From contig NZ_MKQR01000017.1 of the NCBI RefSeq assembly GCF_001940455.1, forward strand, positions 288,081 to 352,080: a stretch of DNA of 64,000 nt, in the 5' to 3' direction. This document shows, in pieces, positions 1-6,799 of the stretch; the stretch's first letter is position 1, and every line of letters begins with the position of its first letter. This DNA comes from Actinokineospora bangkokensis (lineage in GTDB: Bacteria; Actinomycetota; Actinomycetes; Mycobacteriales; Pseudonocardiaceae). The translations under genes were made by a program, and so were the position numbers. Under the pieces are notes generated by a model. It did no database searches, was not told where the DNA came from, and saw only the letters and a list, made by a program, of their open reading frames with translations.

Positions 1-386
1 TCCCGGCGACGATGCAGCTGGTCGACGACATCCCGCTGTCGGTCAACGGCAAGGTCGACGCCAAGCGGCTGCCGGTGCCCCCGGGCGCCGAGCAGCAGGC
101 CGGGCCCGCCGGGGTCACCGACGAGGTGGAGCTGGCGGTGCGCGCCATCTGGGCCGACGTGCTCGGCGTCGAGGCCGACCGGATCGACCGGGAGACCGAC
201 TTCCACCACCTGGGCGGCACCTCGCTCACCCTGCTGGCGATGGTCGGCGCGGTCGCCGGGGCGCTCGTCGCGCCCGAGGCCGAGGAGGCCTTCACCGCCC
301 GCATCGCCGAGATCACCCGCGACCCCAGCGTCCGGCGGGTGGCCGACCTGGTGCGCTCCGCCAGCCCGGTCAGCACGCACGCCTGA
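1..386 (+). CDS. Non-ribosomal peptide synthetase, C-terminal fragment (end of adenylation domain plus carrier domain)
   Basis: This is the 3' end of a gene that begins before the window; the open frame runs from base 3. The first residues PLSVNGKVD are the A10 motif that closes an adenylation domain, with the catalytic lysine. They are followed by a peptidyl carrier domain of about 75 residues with the phosphopantetheine attachment motif HHLGGTSLTLL, whose serine carries the arm. After the carrier domain there is no condensation or thioesterase domain, so this polypeptide either ends a module that hands its aminoacyl or peptidyl chain to another protein or is a stand-alone A-PCP protein. A glycosyltransferase gene starts 29 bases downstream in the same direction, suggesting one operon making a glycosylated peptide or amino-acid-derived product. 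The substrate cannot be judged because the specificity pocket lies outside the window. Confidence 0.9.
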   Translation, partial: PATMQLVDDIPLSVNGKVDAKRLPVPPGAEQQAGPAGVTDEVELAVRAIWADVLGVEADRIDRETDFHHLGGTSLTLLAMVGAVAGALVAPEAEEAFTARIAEITRDPSVRRVADLVRSASPVSTHA

Positions 387-415
387 CACCCCCAGCGCCA
401 GGAAGAGGAAGGCAC

Positions 416-1678
416 ATGAAGCTGCACGTCATCGCCATCGGGTCCACCGGGGACGTGGCGCCGTTCACCGGCCTGGGCGTGCGCCTGCGCGACGCGGGCC
501 ACGACGTCACCGTCGCCACCCACGCCCTGCACGAGCGCCTGATCCGCGACGCGGGCCTGGGGTTCAGCCTGGTCGCGGGCGACCCCCGCGACGTCAGCAA
601 CACCGACGAGGGCCGCGAGTGGCAGAGCAACGGCCAGGGCGCGGGCGGGCTGTTCAAGTTCCTCAAGCTCATGCAGGACGAGGTCCGCCTCTACAACGCG
701 GGCATCGAGGAGGCCATGCTCCGCGCCGAGACCGACCTGTTCATCCTCTCCGGCACCTCCATCAACGGCTACCACGTCGCGGAGTCCCTGGGCGTGCCCA
801 GCATCTGCACCACCCTGGTCCCCACCCTCCCCGCCGCCGACTTCCCCCCACCCCTGATGTCGGCCAAGTCCCTCGGCCGCCCCCTCAACAAGGCCGCGTC
901 CTGGGCCATGACCGTCGGCTTCTCCCGCATGCTCGGCAAGCCCACCAACGAACTGCGCACCCGCCTCGGCCTGCCCCCCGTCACCGCCACCGGCCTCCTG
1001 CGCGAGTGGAAGCGCAAGGACTGGCCCGTCCTCCACGGCGTCAGCCCCCTGGTCGTCCCCCGCTCCCGCGAATGGCGCCCCGGCATGCAGGTCACCGGCT
1101 ACTGGTGGCCCGAACGCCCCTCCGGCTGGGCCCCGCCCCCCGACCTGCTCGACTTCCTCGCCGCGGGCCCCCCTCCGGTCCTGGTGAGCTTCGGCAGCAA
1201 CATGCCCAAGAACGCCGACAACCTCAGCGAGGTGGTGGCCACCGCCCTGCGCACCGCGGGCGTGCGGGGCATCGTGCAAGCGGGCTGGGCTGGGCTGGAG
1301 GCCCTCGACGACGACGTGCTGTCCATCGGGAACGTGCCGTACGACTGGCTGTTCCCGCAGTTGGCCGCTGCGGTGCACCACGGTGGGGCGGGCACAGCCG
1401 CCGCGCTGCTGCGCGCGGGCGTGCCCTCGGTACCGGTGCCCGCCATCGTGGACCAGGCCTTCTGGTCGGAGCGGTTGCGGCTGCTCGGCGTGAGCCCGGG
1501 TCCGATCCCGGCCGACGAACTGGACGCGGAGAACCTGGCGGCGGCGCTGCGGGTGGTGCTGGAGGACGGTCGCTACCGGGCTCGGGCGCTGGACGTGGCG
1601 GAGCAGGTGCGGGCAGAGGACGGGGCTGGGGTCGTGCTGCGCGTTGTGGAGGATGTGCTGGGGGTTGCTGCTGGGTGA
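416..1678 (+). CDS. GT1-family (MGT/GtfE-like) glycosyltransferase
   Basis: A 420-residue protein with the two-domain GT-B layout of family GT1. The N-terminus MKLHVIAIGSTGDVAPF matches the acceptor-domain start of antibiotic and sterol glycosyltransferases. The C-terminal nucleotide-sugar domain has the HHGGAGT signature at about residues 321-327 and the following VPAIVDQAFWSERL segment, equivalent to the usual 'P..DQ..NA' donor-binding loop. Such enzymes move a sugar from an NDP-sugar to a small-molecule acceptor in the cytoplasm. The start is supported by an AGGAAGAGGAAGG ribosome site 5 bases upstream. The gene follows the NRPS fragment closely and probably decorates its product. No sugar biosynthesis genes are visible, so the donor may be an ordinary UDP-sugar. 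Confidence 0.9.
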   Translation: MKLHVIAIGSTGDVAPFTGLGVRLRDAGHDVTVATHALHERLIRDAGLGFSLVAGDPRDVSNTDEGREWQSNGQGAGGLFKFLKLMQDEVRLYNAGIEEAMLRAETDLFILSGTSINGYHVAESLGVPSICTTLVPTLPAADFPPPLMSAKSLGRPLNKAASWAMTVGFSRMLGKPTNELRTRLGLPPVTATGLLREWKRKDWPVLHGVSPLVVPRSREWRPGMQVTGYWWPERPSGWAPPPDLLDFLAAGPPPVLVSFGSNMPKNADNLSEVVATALRTAGVRGIVQAGWAGLEALDDDVLSIGNVPYDWLFPQLAAAVHHGGAGTAAALLRAGVPSVPVPAIVDQAFWSERLRLLGVSPGPIPADELDAENLAAALRVVLEDGRYRARALDVAEQVRAEDGAGVVLRVVEDVLGVAAG

Positions 1679-1737
1679 GATTGCCCCGCCTCGCCTTCGG
1701 CTTCGGCGGTGGGAAGAGCCCGGTCGTTTGTTTGCTG

Positions 1738-1882
1738 GCTCGATGTGGTGGTTGCGCTTGACCGGGGCCCCTGCGGCGATCATGTGCTCGGGGTGGGGAA
1801 AAGGTGAGGCCTGCGGCCCCACCCCCCGCCGTGGGTAGCACATGATCGCCTCCCCCGGTCAAGCACAACCACCACATCGAGC
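1738..1882. repeat. Long nested palindromic element, copy A
   Basis: A 145-base imperfect palindrome. The outer arms (1738-1767 and 1853-1882) pair over 30 bases with one mismatch; the inner arms contain GCGATCATGTGCT and its complement AGCACATGATCGC; the loop has a smaller GGCC/GGCC hairpin. It is about 97% identical to the copy at 38594-38739, and similarity continues into both flanks: the upstream CTCGCCTTCGGCTTCGG stretch and the downstream AGGGCCGTAGCCGGGCCG. There is no coding capacity. It lies in the 546-base gap between a glycosyltransferase and a LacI gene. Confidence 0.85.
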
Positions 1883-1887
1883 AGGGC

Positions 1888-1976
1888 CGTAGCCGGGCCG
1901 CCGGATCCGTAGGTGGGTGCGCTGCTTTTGCTTTGCTCACAAAGCAACCACCCGCTAACCGGCGGCCCGGCTACGG
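1888..1976. repeat. Hairpin linking the two long palindromes (18-base perfect arms)
   Basis: CCGTAGCCGGGCCGCCGG at 1888-1905 is the exact reverse complement of 1959-1976. Inside it a second stem is formed by GCTTTG/CAAAGC with flanking GGGTG/CACCC-type pairs. The left arm is the conserved downstream flank of copy A, so this hairpin may be part of a larger composite element. Confidence 0.7.
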
Positions 1977-1980
1977 GGGT

Positions 1981-2130
1981 GCTCGATGCGGTGGACTTGT
2001 TTGGGTGGGGAAGGCGATCATGAGCTACCCTGTCCGGGTTGAGCGGGGCTCTTTTGGCCCCAGCTTTTCCCGCTCTCTCAGCTCATGATCGCCGTAGGGG
2101 CCCCACCCAAACAGGTCCACCGCATCGAGC
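1981..2130. repeat. Long nested palindromic element, diverged member B
   Basis: A 150-base palindrome built like copy A: outer arms 1981-2010 and 2101-2130 pair over 30 bases with one mismatch, inner arms GCGATCATGAGCT (2014-2026) and its complement (2080-2092), and a GGGGC/GCCCC hairpin in the loop. The termini GCTCGATG...CATCGAGC and the GATCATG core are shared with copy A, but the middle of each outer arm differs while still pairing. Confidence 0.8.
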
Positions 2131-2181
2131 CCGCCACCGAACGACCGGCACTCAACGCCCGAAGCCGAAGGCGAGCAGCAC

Positions 2182-2220
2182 CCCCTCTCCTGTAACATCC
2201 TGAAACACCCAGGAGAGGGG
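2182..2220 (+). promoter_or_regulatory. Hairpin covering the ribosome-binding site of the LacI-family gene
   Basis: CCCCTCTCCTG (2182-2192) is the exact reverse complement of CAGGAGAGGGG (2210-2220), with a 17-base loop. The right arm contains the Shine-Dalgarno sequence AGGAG, 9 bases before the ATG at 2225. The folded RNA would hide the ribosome site; the loop holds the candidate operator. Confidence 0.5.
2192..2206. promoter_or_regulatory. Candidate LacI-family operator (autoregulatory site)
   Basis: GTAACATCCTGAAAC reads as an imperfect palindrome GTNNCA-N3-TGNNAC. The same half sites recur with a 2-base spacer upstream of the downstream glycosidase gene (3325-3338). Sharing between the regulator's own leader and its neighbour's leader suggests a common repressor site; binding is inferred. 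Confidence 0.45.
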
Positions 2221-2224
2221 CAGC

Positions 2225-3235
2225 ATGGAGAAGCGAGCCACGGTCCGCGAGGTGGCGGCGGCCACCGGCATGTCCATCGCCACGGTGTCCCGCGTGCTCA
2301 ACGGCCAGGCCAACGTCGCCACCCACACTCGGGACCGCGTCCTGCAAGCCCTCCGCGAGCTGGGCTCCAACGCCCCCCAACCCCGCGCCACCCACCCCTC
2401 CCCGGGCTCGGTCTACGTCCGCTGCCCCTACCTGCTCACCGACTACTTCGGCCTCGTCGTCACCTCCATCGCGGAAACGCTCGCGCTGCACGACCTGGAA
2501 GTGGTGTTGGACTCCGGGGTGTCCAGCCAGAGCGCGCCCGCCCTCTCACGGCTCGCGGGCAGGCCGGGGACCAGCGGGGCCATCCTCGTGCTCCCGCCCG
2601 AGCCCGCGGAAGCGCTCGACGTCCTGCGGGCGGCGGAGGTGCCGCTGGTGGTGGTCGACCCGCGGGTGGAGCTGCCGCGGGACGTGGTGTCGGTGTCGGC
2701 GGCGCACTTCGCGGGGGCGCGCAAGCTCATGGCGCACGTGGTGGGGTTGGGGCACCGGCGGGTGGGGGTGCTGGGCGGGCCGCGGGAGTGGTTGGCGAGC
2801 GACGGGCGGTTGGCGGGGTACGCCGCGGCGCTGGCGGACGTGGGGGTGTTGGGGGCGCCGGAGCTGGTGCGGCACGTGCCGGAACCGACGGAGGAGTGGG
2901 GGCGGCGGGCGGCGGGGGAGCTGCTGGACCTCGGGGAGCGGCCGACGGCGCTGGTGGCGTTCAACGACAAGATGGCTGTGGGGGCGCTCAAGGCGGCGCG
3001 GGAGCGGGGGTTGGACGTGCCGGGGGACGTGTCCGTGGCGGGGTTCGACGACCTGGACCTGAGCCGGGCGACGACGCCGGGGCTGACCACGGTGCGGCAG
3101 CCGCTGCAGGAGATGGGGCGGATGGCGGTGACGCTGCTGGTGCGGCTGCTGCGGCGGCACGAGCTGGAGGCCACGCACGTGGAGCTGGCCACCGACCTGA
3201 TGGTGCGCGGGTCGACCGGGCCCGCGCGGGGGTGA
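2225..3235 (+). CDS. LacI-family transcriptional regulator
   Basis: A 336-residue protein of normal LacI/GalR length. Residues 4-50 (TVREVAAATGMSIATVSRVL) form the helix-turn-helix and hinge helix. The rest is a periplasmic-binding-protein-like sensor domain ending in the family pattern VSVAGFDDLDLSRATTPGLTTV. These proteins usually bind a sugar and release a palindromic operator. The ATG has the ribosome site AGGAG inside a hairpin (2182-2220). The next gene, 154 bases downstream on the same strand, encodes a secreted GH30 glycosidase; both leaders carry a related GTNNCA...TGNNAC site, so the natural inference is self-repression plus repression of the glycosidase until a glycan-derived sugar is present. 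Confidence 0.93.
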   Translation: MEKRATVREVAAATGMSIATVSRVLNGQANVATHTRDRVLQALRELGSNAPQPRATHPSPGSVYVRCPYLLTDYFGLVVTSIAETLALHDLEVVLDSGVSSQSAPALSRLAGRPGTSGAILVLPPEPAEALDVLRAAEVPLVVVDPRVELPRDVVSVSAAHFAGARKLMAHVVGLGHRRVGVLGGPREWLASDGRLAGYAAALADVGVLGAPELVRHVPEPTEEWGRRAAGELLDLGERPTALVAFNDKMAVGALKAARERGLDVPGDVSVAGFDDLDLSRATTPGLTTVRQPLQEMGRMAVTLLVRLLRRHELEATHVELATDLMVRGSTGPARG

Positions 3236-3324
3236 CCGGTTCACCGGGCGACCGGGGCGGCGGTGGAGGGTTGACACCGACCCCCCGCTGTGTTTCTGTG
3301 ATTTCTCAGCTCCGTTCCAGGTTT

Positions 3325-3338
3325 GTTTCACTTGTTAC
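3325..3338. promoter_or_regulatory. Candidate LacI-family operator upstream of the GH30 gene
   Basis: GTTTCACTTGTTAC is a partial palindrome (GTNNCA-N2-TGNNAC) matching the site in the LacI leader. It lies 52 bases before the GTG start at 3390 and downstream of a TTGACA hexamer at 3271-3276, a position suited to blocking transcription. Confidence 0.45.
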
Positions 3339-3389
3339 TCAAAGGATCCCGGGTCTGTCCCAACCCGGACGTCGTGAGAGGAGACCGCG

Positions 3390-5273
3390 GTGCCCCTGCA
3401 CCACCGCGCCCTGCTCGGCGCGGGCCTCGCCGCCGCCTGCGCCGCCGCCACCCTGATCGCCTCGCCGCCCGCCCTCGCGGCGGGCGAGCAGGTCAACCTC
3501 TGGCTCACCACCACCTCCGACGGGGGCGGCCGGGCCGTCACCCGCGGTCTTCAGCAGCAGACCCCGTTGCAGTTCAGCTCCAGCAGCGGGGGCGCCACGC
3601 ACACCATCACCGTCAACGAGGGCACCACCTACCAGCAGTTCGAGGGCGGCGGCGCGTCGATCACCGACACCACCGCCTACCTGTTCCGCGGCGGGCCCAT
3701 CTCCGCGGCCACCCGCGACCAGGTGATGCGCGAGCTGTTCTCCCCCACCGACGGCATCGGGTTGTCGTTCGTGCGCAACCCGATCGGCGCCTCCGACCTG
3801 TCCCGGCCCGGCAACGTGTCGCTGGACGACACCTGCTGCGACCTCAACGACTTCGCCACCAACGGCTACGACGACGGCGTGCTGGCGCTGACGAAGCAGG
3901 CCCGCTCGCTCAACCCGCAGCTGACGGTGAAGGCCGTGCCGTGGAGCGCGCCCGGGTGGATGAAGGACAACGGGCGCATGGACCAGATGGGCTGGCTCAA
4001 GTGGGAGCACTACCCCACCTACGCCCAGTACCTCGCCAAGTACGTCCAGCGCTACAAGGCCGCGGGCGTGCCGGTCAAGTACCTGTCGGTGCAGAACGAG
4101 CCCAACTGCTGCCAGGCGGGCAACCCCACGGCGATGAACTACCCCGGCATGAGCTGGAACCCCTCGGGACTGGTGGAGTTCACCAAGAACCACGTCTTCC
4201 CCGCCCTGCGCGCGGCGGGGCTGGACACCAAGGTGCTCGTGCACGACTGGAACTACGGCGACTACGCCAACTTCGGGGCGGGTGTCCTCGGGGACCAGGG
4301 CCTGCGCGCCGACCCCCTCTTCGGCGGCATCGCCTGGCACGGCTACGGCGGTGACCCGGCGGTGGGCACCCAGGTGCACAACCAGTTCCCGACCGTCAAG
4401 CAGTTCTCCACCGAGCACTCCGGCGGCACCTGGGTGTCCAACCAGCACGACGAGGACATGGCCGACATCGTCAACTACGCCCGCAACTGGAGCGGCAGCC
4501 TCGTCAAGTGGAGCCTGGCGCTGAACCAGAACATGGGGCCGCACAACGGCGGGTGCGGGACCTGCACCGGCCTGGTGACCGTCCAGGAGGGAGGGTCGCG
4601 CGCGGGCCAGGTCGACAAGACGATCGAGTACTACACCACCGGGCACCTGACCAAGTTCGTCAAGCCCGGCGCCTACCGCATCGACTCCACCGCGAACAGC
4701 ACCGTGCAGAACGTGGCGTGGAAGAACCCGGACGGCTCCAAGGCGCTCATAGTCCACAACAAGGGCGGTTCCGGCCAGTCGGTGAAGGTGAACTGGGGCA
4801 ACCAGTCCTTCACCTACACCCTGCCCGCGCACACCACCGCCACCTTCACCTGGGCGGGCACCCCCGGCACCGGCACCCCGCCCGGCGGCACCGGTGGCAC
4901 CATCACCGGCCTGGCGGGCAAGTGCATCGACGTCGCGGGCGCGTCCAGCGCGGACGGCACCCCCGTGCAGCTCGCCACCTGCAACGGTTCCGCCGCCCAG
5001 AGCTGGACCCGGCCCGGCGACGGCACCCTGCGCGCCCTCGGCAAGTGCCTGGACGTCAAGGACCAGTCCACCGCCGACGGCGCCCAGCTCCAGCTCTGGG
5101 CCTGCGGCGGCACCCCCAACCAGCAGTGGTCCTACAACGCCGCCACGCACGACCTCGTGAACCCCGCGGCCGACAAGTGCGCGGACGTCACGGGCAACAC
5201 CTCGGCCGACGGCACCCGCCTCCAGATCTGGACCTGCACCGGCGCCGCCAACCAGAAGTGGACCGCCAACTGA
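3390..5273 (+). CDS. Secreted glycoside hydrolase family 30 enzyme with C-terminal ricin-type lectin domain
   Basis: A 627-residue exported enzyme. Residues 1-30 are a Sec signal peptide ending in PPALAA. Residues about 35-495 are a GH30 (glucosylceramidase / endo-beta-1,6-galactanase-like) catalytic module, recognised by YQQFEGGGASITDTTAYL near the start, the acid/base Glu in VQNEPNCC (about residue 237) and the nucleophile Glu in STEHSGG (about residue 342). A Gly/Thr/Pro linker leads to a beta-trefoil lectin (CBM13) domain with repeated CLDV...QxW units at the C-terminus. The start is GTG with GAGAGGAGA upstream. It probably hydrolyses a beta-linked glycan outside the cell, with the lectin domain holding the enzyme on the polymer. 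The exact substrate within GH30 cannot be told. A LacI regulator precedes it and a terminator follows. Confidence 0.92.
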   Translation: MPLHHRALLGAGLAAACAAATLIASPPALAAGEQVNLWLTTTSDGGGRAVTRGLQQQTPLQFSSSSGGATHTITVNEGTTYQQFEGGGASITDTTAYLFRGGPISAATRDQVMRELFSPTDGIGLSFVRNPIGASDLSRPGNVSLDDTCCDLNDFATNGYDDGVLALTKQARSLNPQLTVKAVPWSAPGWMKDNGRMDQMGWLKWEHYPTYAQYLAKYVQRYKAAGVPVKYLSVQNEPNCCQAGNPTAMNYPGMSWNPSGLVEFTKNHVFPALRAAGLDTKVLVHDWNYGDYANFGAGVLGDQGLRADPLFGGIAWHGYGGDPAVGTQVHNQFPTVKQFSTEHSGGTWVSNQHDEDMADIVNYARNWSGSLVKWSLALNQNMGPHNGGCGTCTGLVTVQEGGSRAGQVDKTIEYYTTGHLTKFVKPGAYRIDSTANSTVQNVAWKNPDGSKALIVHNKGGSGQSVKVNWGNQSFTYTLPAHTTATFTWAGTPGTGTPPGGTGGTITGLAGKCIDVAGASSADGTPVQLATCNGSAAQSWTRPGDGTLRALGKCLDVKDQSTADGAQLQLWACGGTPNQQWSYNAATHDLVNPAADKCADVTGNTSADGTRLQIWTCTGAANQKWTAN

Positions 5274-5280
5274 TCCCCCT

Positions 5281-5311
5281 GGTGCGGCAGGCCACCCCGG
5301 CCTGCCGCACC
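5281..5311 (+). terminator. Rho-independent-like terminator after the GH30 gene
   Basis: GGTGCGGCAGGCC and GGCCTGCCGCACC pair as a 13-base stem with a 5-base loop, 7 bases after the stop codon. There is no U-tract, which is common in high-GC actinomycetes. Confidence 0.7.
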
Positions 5312-5425
5312 GGCCACCTCCGCCGGGCGAACCACCGGCACCGCTGCCGACCCGCCTCTGTCGTTCCCCCGTGGTACTCATAGTTCCTCGAAGCACACAC
5401 GGGAACAGCCACAGGAGGTCGGGGC

Positions 5426-5965
5426 ATGGCTGAGGCCACCGCGGTGGGCGAGCGGCGCGTGGTGGGCAACGTGCTGCGCGGCTCCATCGGCAACCTGGCC
5501 TCCGTCGCCACCTCCGACAGGGCAGGTGGCCGAGGTCGCGTACTCGCCGCCGACCGACAGGCCCTGCGTCAGGCGCGCGACCACGAGCAGGACGGGCGCC
5601 GCCACGCCGACCGTCTGAAGCGCGGGTTCTACTCCAGCTTCCAGTACGTCACCCTCTACACCTTCGCCACCTACAGCCAGAAGTTCCTGGAGAACACCGC
5701 GGGCATCCCGCGCAGGCAGGTCACGGTCATCCTGTTCCTGGCGATCCTGGTGGCGGCGGTGATGCAGCCGCCGGCGGGCAGGTTGTCCGACGTGGCCATC
5801 TTCGGCGGCACGGCGGAGCTGATCGCCCAGGCGCTCAAATCGGCCGGGCTGGAGCCGGTGTTCTTCTTCTACGTCGCGGGCACGGCCCTGGTGTCGCTGG
5901 TCGTCTACACCACCATGCGGGAGACCTCGCGCACCTCGCAGCTGCGGGGGGACCGGGAGGGGTGA
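5426..5965 (+). pseudogene. Decayed MHS-family (KgtP/ShiA-like) MFS transporter with internal inversion and deletions
   Basis: The 179-codon open frame is a patchwork of a normally 430-450-residue metabolite:H+ symporter. RRVVGNVLRGSIGNL is the usual N-terminus, but the EWYDWY segment that should follow is gone. From about 5498 to 5617 the plus frame makes no sense, whereas the minus strand reads QTVGVAAPVLLVVARL, then TQGLSVGGEYATSAT and, after a one-base shift, LSEVA, which is the conserved TM4-loop region of this family. The plus strand resumes with KRGFYSSFQYVTL, jumps to YTFATYSQKFLENTAG (TM7) and then to the C-terminal FGGTAELIAQALKSAGLEP and MRETSRTSQL. So at least two or three large deletions and one roughly 120-base inversion have occurred. 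It cannot be a working transporter. The following GNAT gene starts inside its stop codon. Confidence 0.85.
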
Positions 5966-6783
5966 GCACCGCCGACGTCCGCCGCCTCACCCTCGACGAC
6001 CTGGGGGCGTGCCTGGACCTGACCGCCGACCGCGACTGGGCGCGCGACGAGCGCAAGTGGCGCCTGCTGTTCCGGGTCGGCCACGTGGTCGGCGTCGACG
6101 CGCCCGGCGGCGGCCTGGCGGCGGTGGCCGTGGGCAGCCGGTACGGCGAGCGCGCCACCGCCGTCGGCATGGTGCTGGTCGCCCGCGCGCACGAGCGGCG
6201 GGGGCTGGGCAGGCGCGTGGTCGAGCACGTCCTGGCGGGGTCGGGCACGCCGACCGCGTGGCTCACGGCGACGGAGATGGGCAGGCCGCTGTACGAGTCG
6301 ATGGGCTTCCGGACGGTCGACCACCTCTCCACCTACACCGGCGTGCCGACAGGCGTGGCGAAGTCCGGGGTGTCGCGCGCCTGCACCGGCGCCGACCTCG
6401 ACGATGTGGCCGCCCTCGACCGCGCGGCGTTCGGCGCACCCCGGTCTGCCCTCGTGGCCGCCCTGCCCGGATTCTGCGACGACCTGCGCGTGGTGGACGG
6501 GCCGGGCGGCTACGGCGGCACGTGGCCCAGCACCGGGGTGACCGTGTTGGGGCCCGTGGTCGCGGCCACCCCCGAGATCGGCGTGGGCCTGCTGTCCGAC
6601 CTCGCGGCGGGGACGACCGGGGTGGTGCGCCTCGACGTCGGCGACCACCGGCCCGAGGTCCACGCCTGGGCCCGCGCGCACGGCCTGGAGCTGCGCCTCA
6701 CCAGCGATGTGATGCTCCTGGGCCCGGACCTGCCGCCCGGCCCCGCCCGCACCACCACCGCCGCCATGCAGGCCCTGGGGTGA
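5962..6783 (+). CDS. GNAT-family N-acetyltransferase
   Basis: A 273-residue protein starting at GTG 5962, overlapping the stop codon of the decayed transporter (GTGA), with GGGAGG just upstream. The first half is a GNAT fold: the acetyl-CoA pyrophosphate loop is visible as VLVARAHERRGLGRRVVEHVL (R-x-x-G-x-G/A type), followed by TEMGRPLYESMGF, the usual beta-bulge and terminal helix. The second half resembles a degenerate second GNAT domain without a clear acetyl-CoA loop, as in two-domain GNAT proteins. The acceptor is unknown. It ends 16 bases before the convergent fprA stop. Nothing nearby suggests a substrate, although acetylation of an antibiotic or amino group is a common role for such genes. 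Confidence 0.8.
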   Translation: MSTADVRRLTLDDLGACLDLTADRDWARDERKWRLLFRVGHVVGVDAPGGGLAAVAVGSRYGERATAVGMVLVARAHERRGLGRRVVEHVLAGSGTPTAWLTATEMGRPLYESMGFRTVDHLSTYTGVPTGVAKSGVSRACTGADLDDVAALDRAAFGAPRSALVAALPGFCDDLRVVDGPGGYGGTWPSTGVTVLGPVVAATPEIGVGLLSDLAAGTTGVVRLDVGDHRPEVHAWARAHGLELRLTSDVMLLGPDLPPGPARTTTAAMQALG

Positions 6784-6799
6784 TGGCGCGGGCCGGTGG

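Noticed and set aside
1738-2130. An insertion sequence or transposase remnant
   Set aside because: No transposase coding remains are present and flanks as well as cores are conserved between copies, so no clear target duplication can be seen.
3339-5396. A 685-codon open frame antisense to the GH30 gene
   Set aside because: It is Gly/Val/Arg-rich without any domain and exists because third-position GC keeps the opposite frame open; the plus strand has a signal peptide, catalytic motifs and lectin repeats.
5378-5605. A separate minus-strand gene containing GLSVGGEYATSAT
   Set aside because: It is an inverted fragment of the surrounding decayed transporter and loses the family frame after one base shift.
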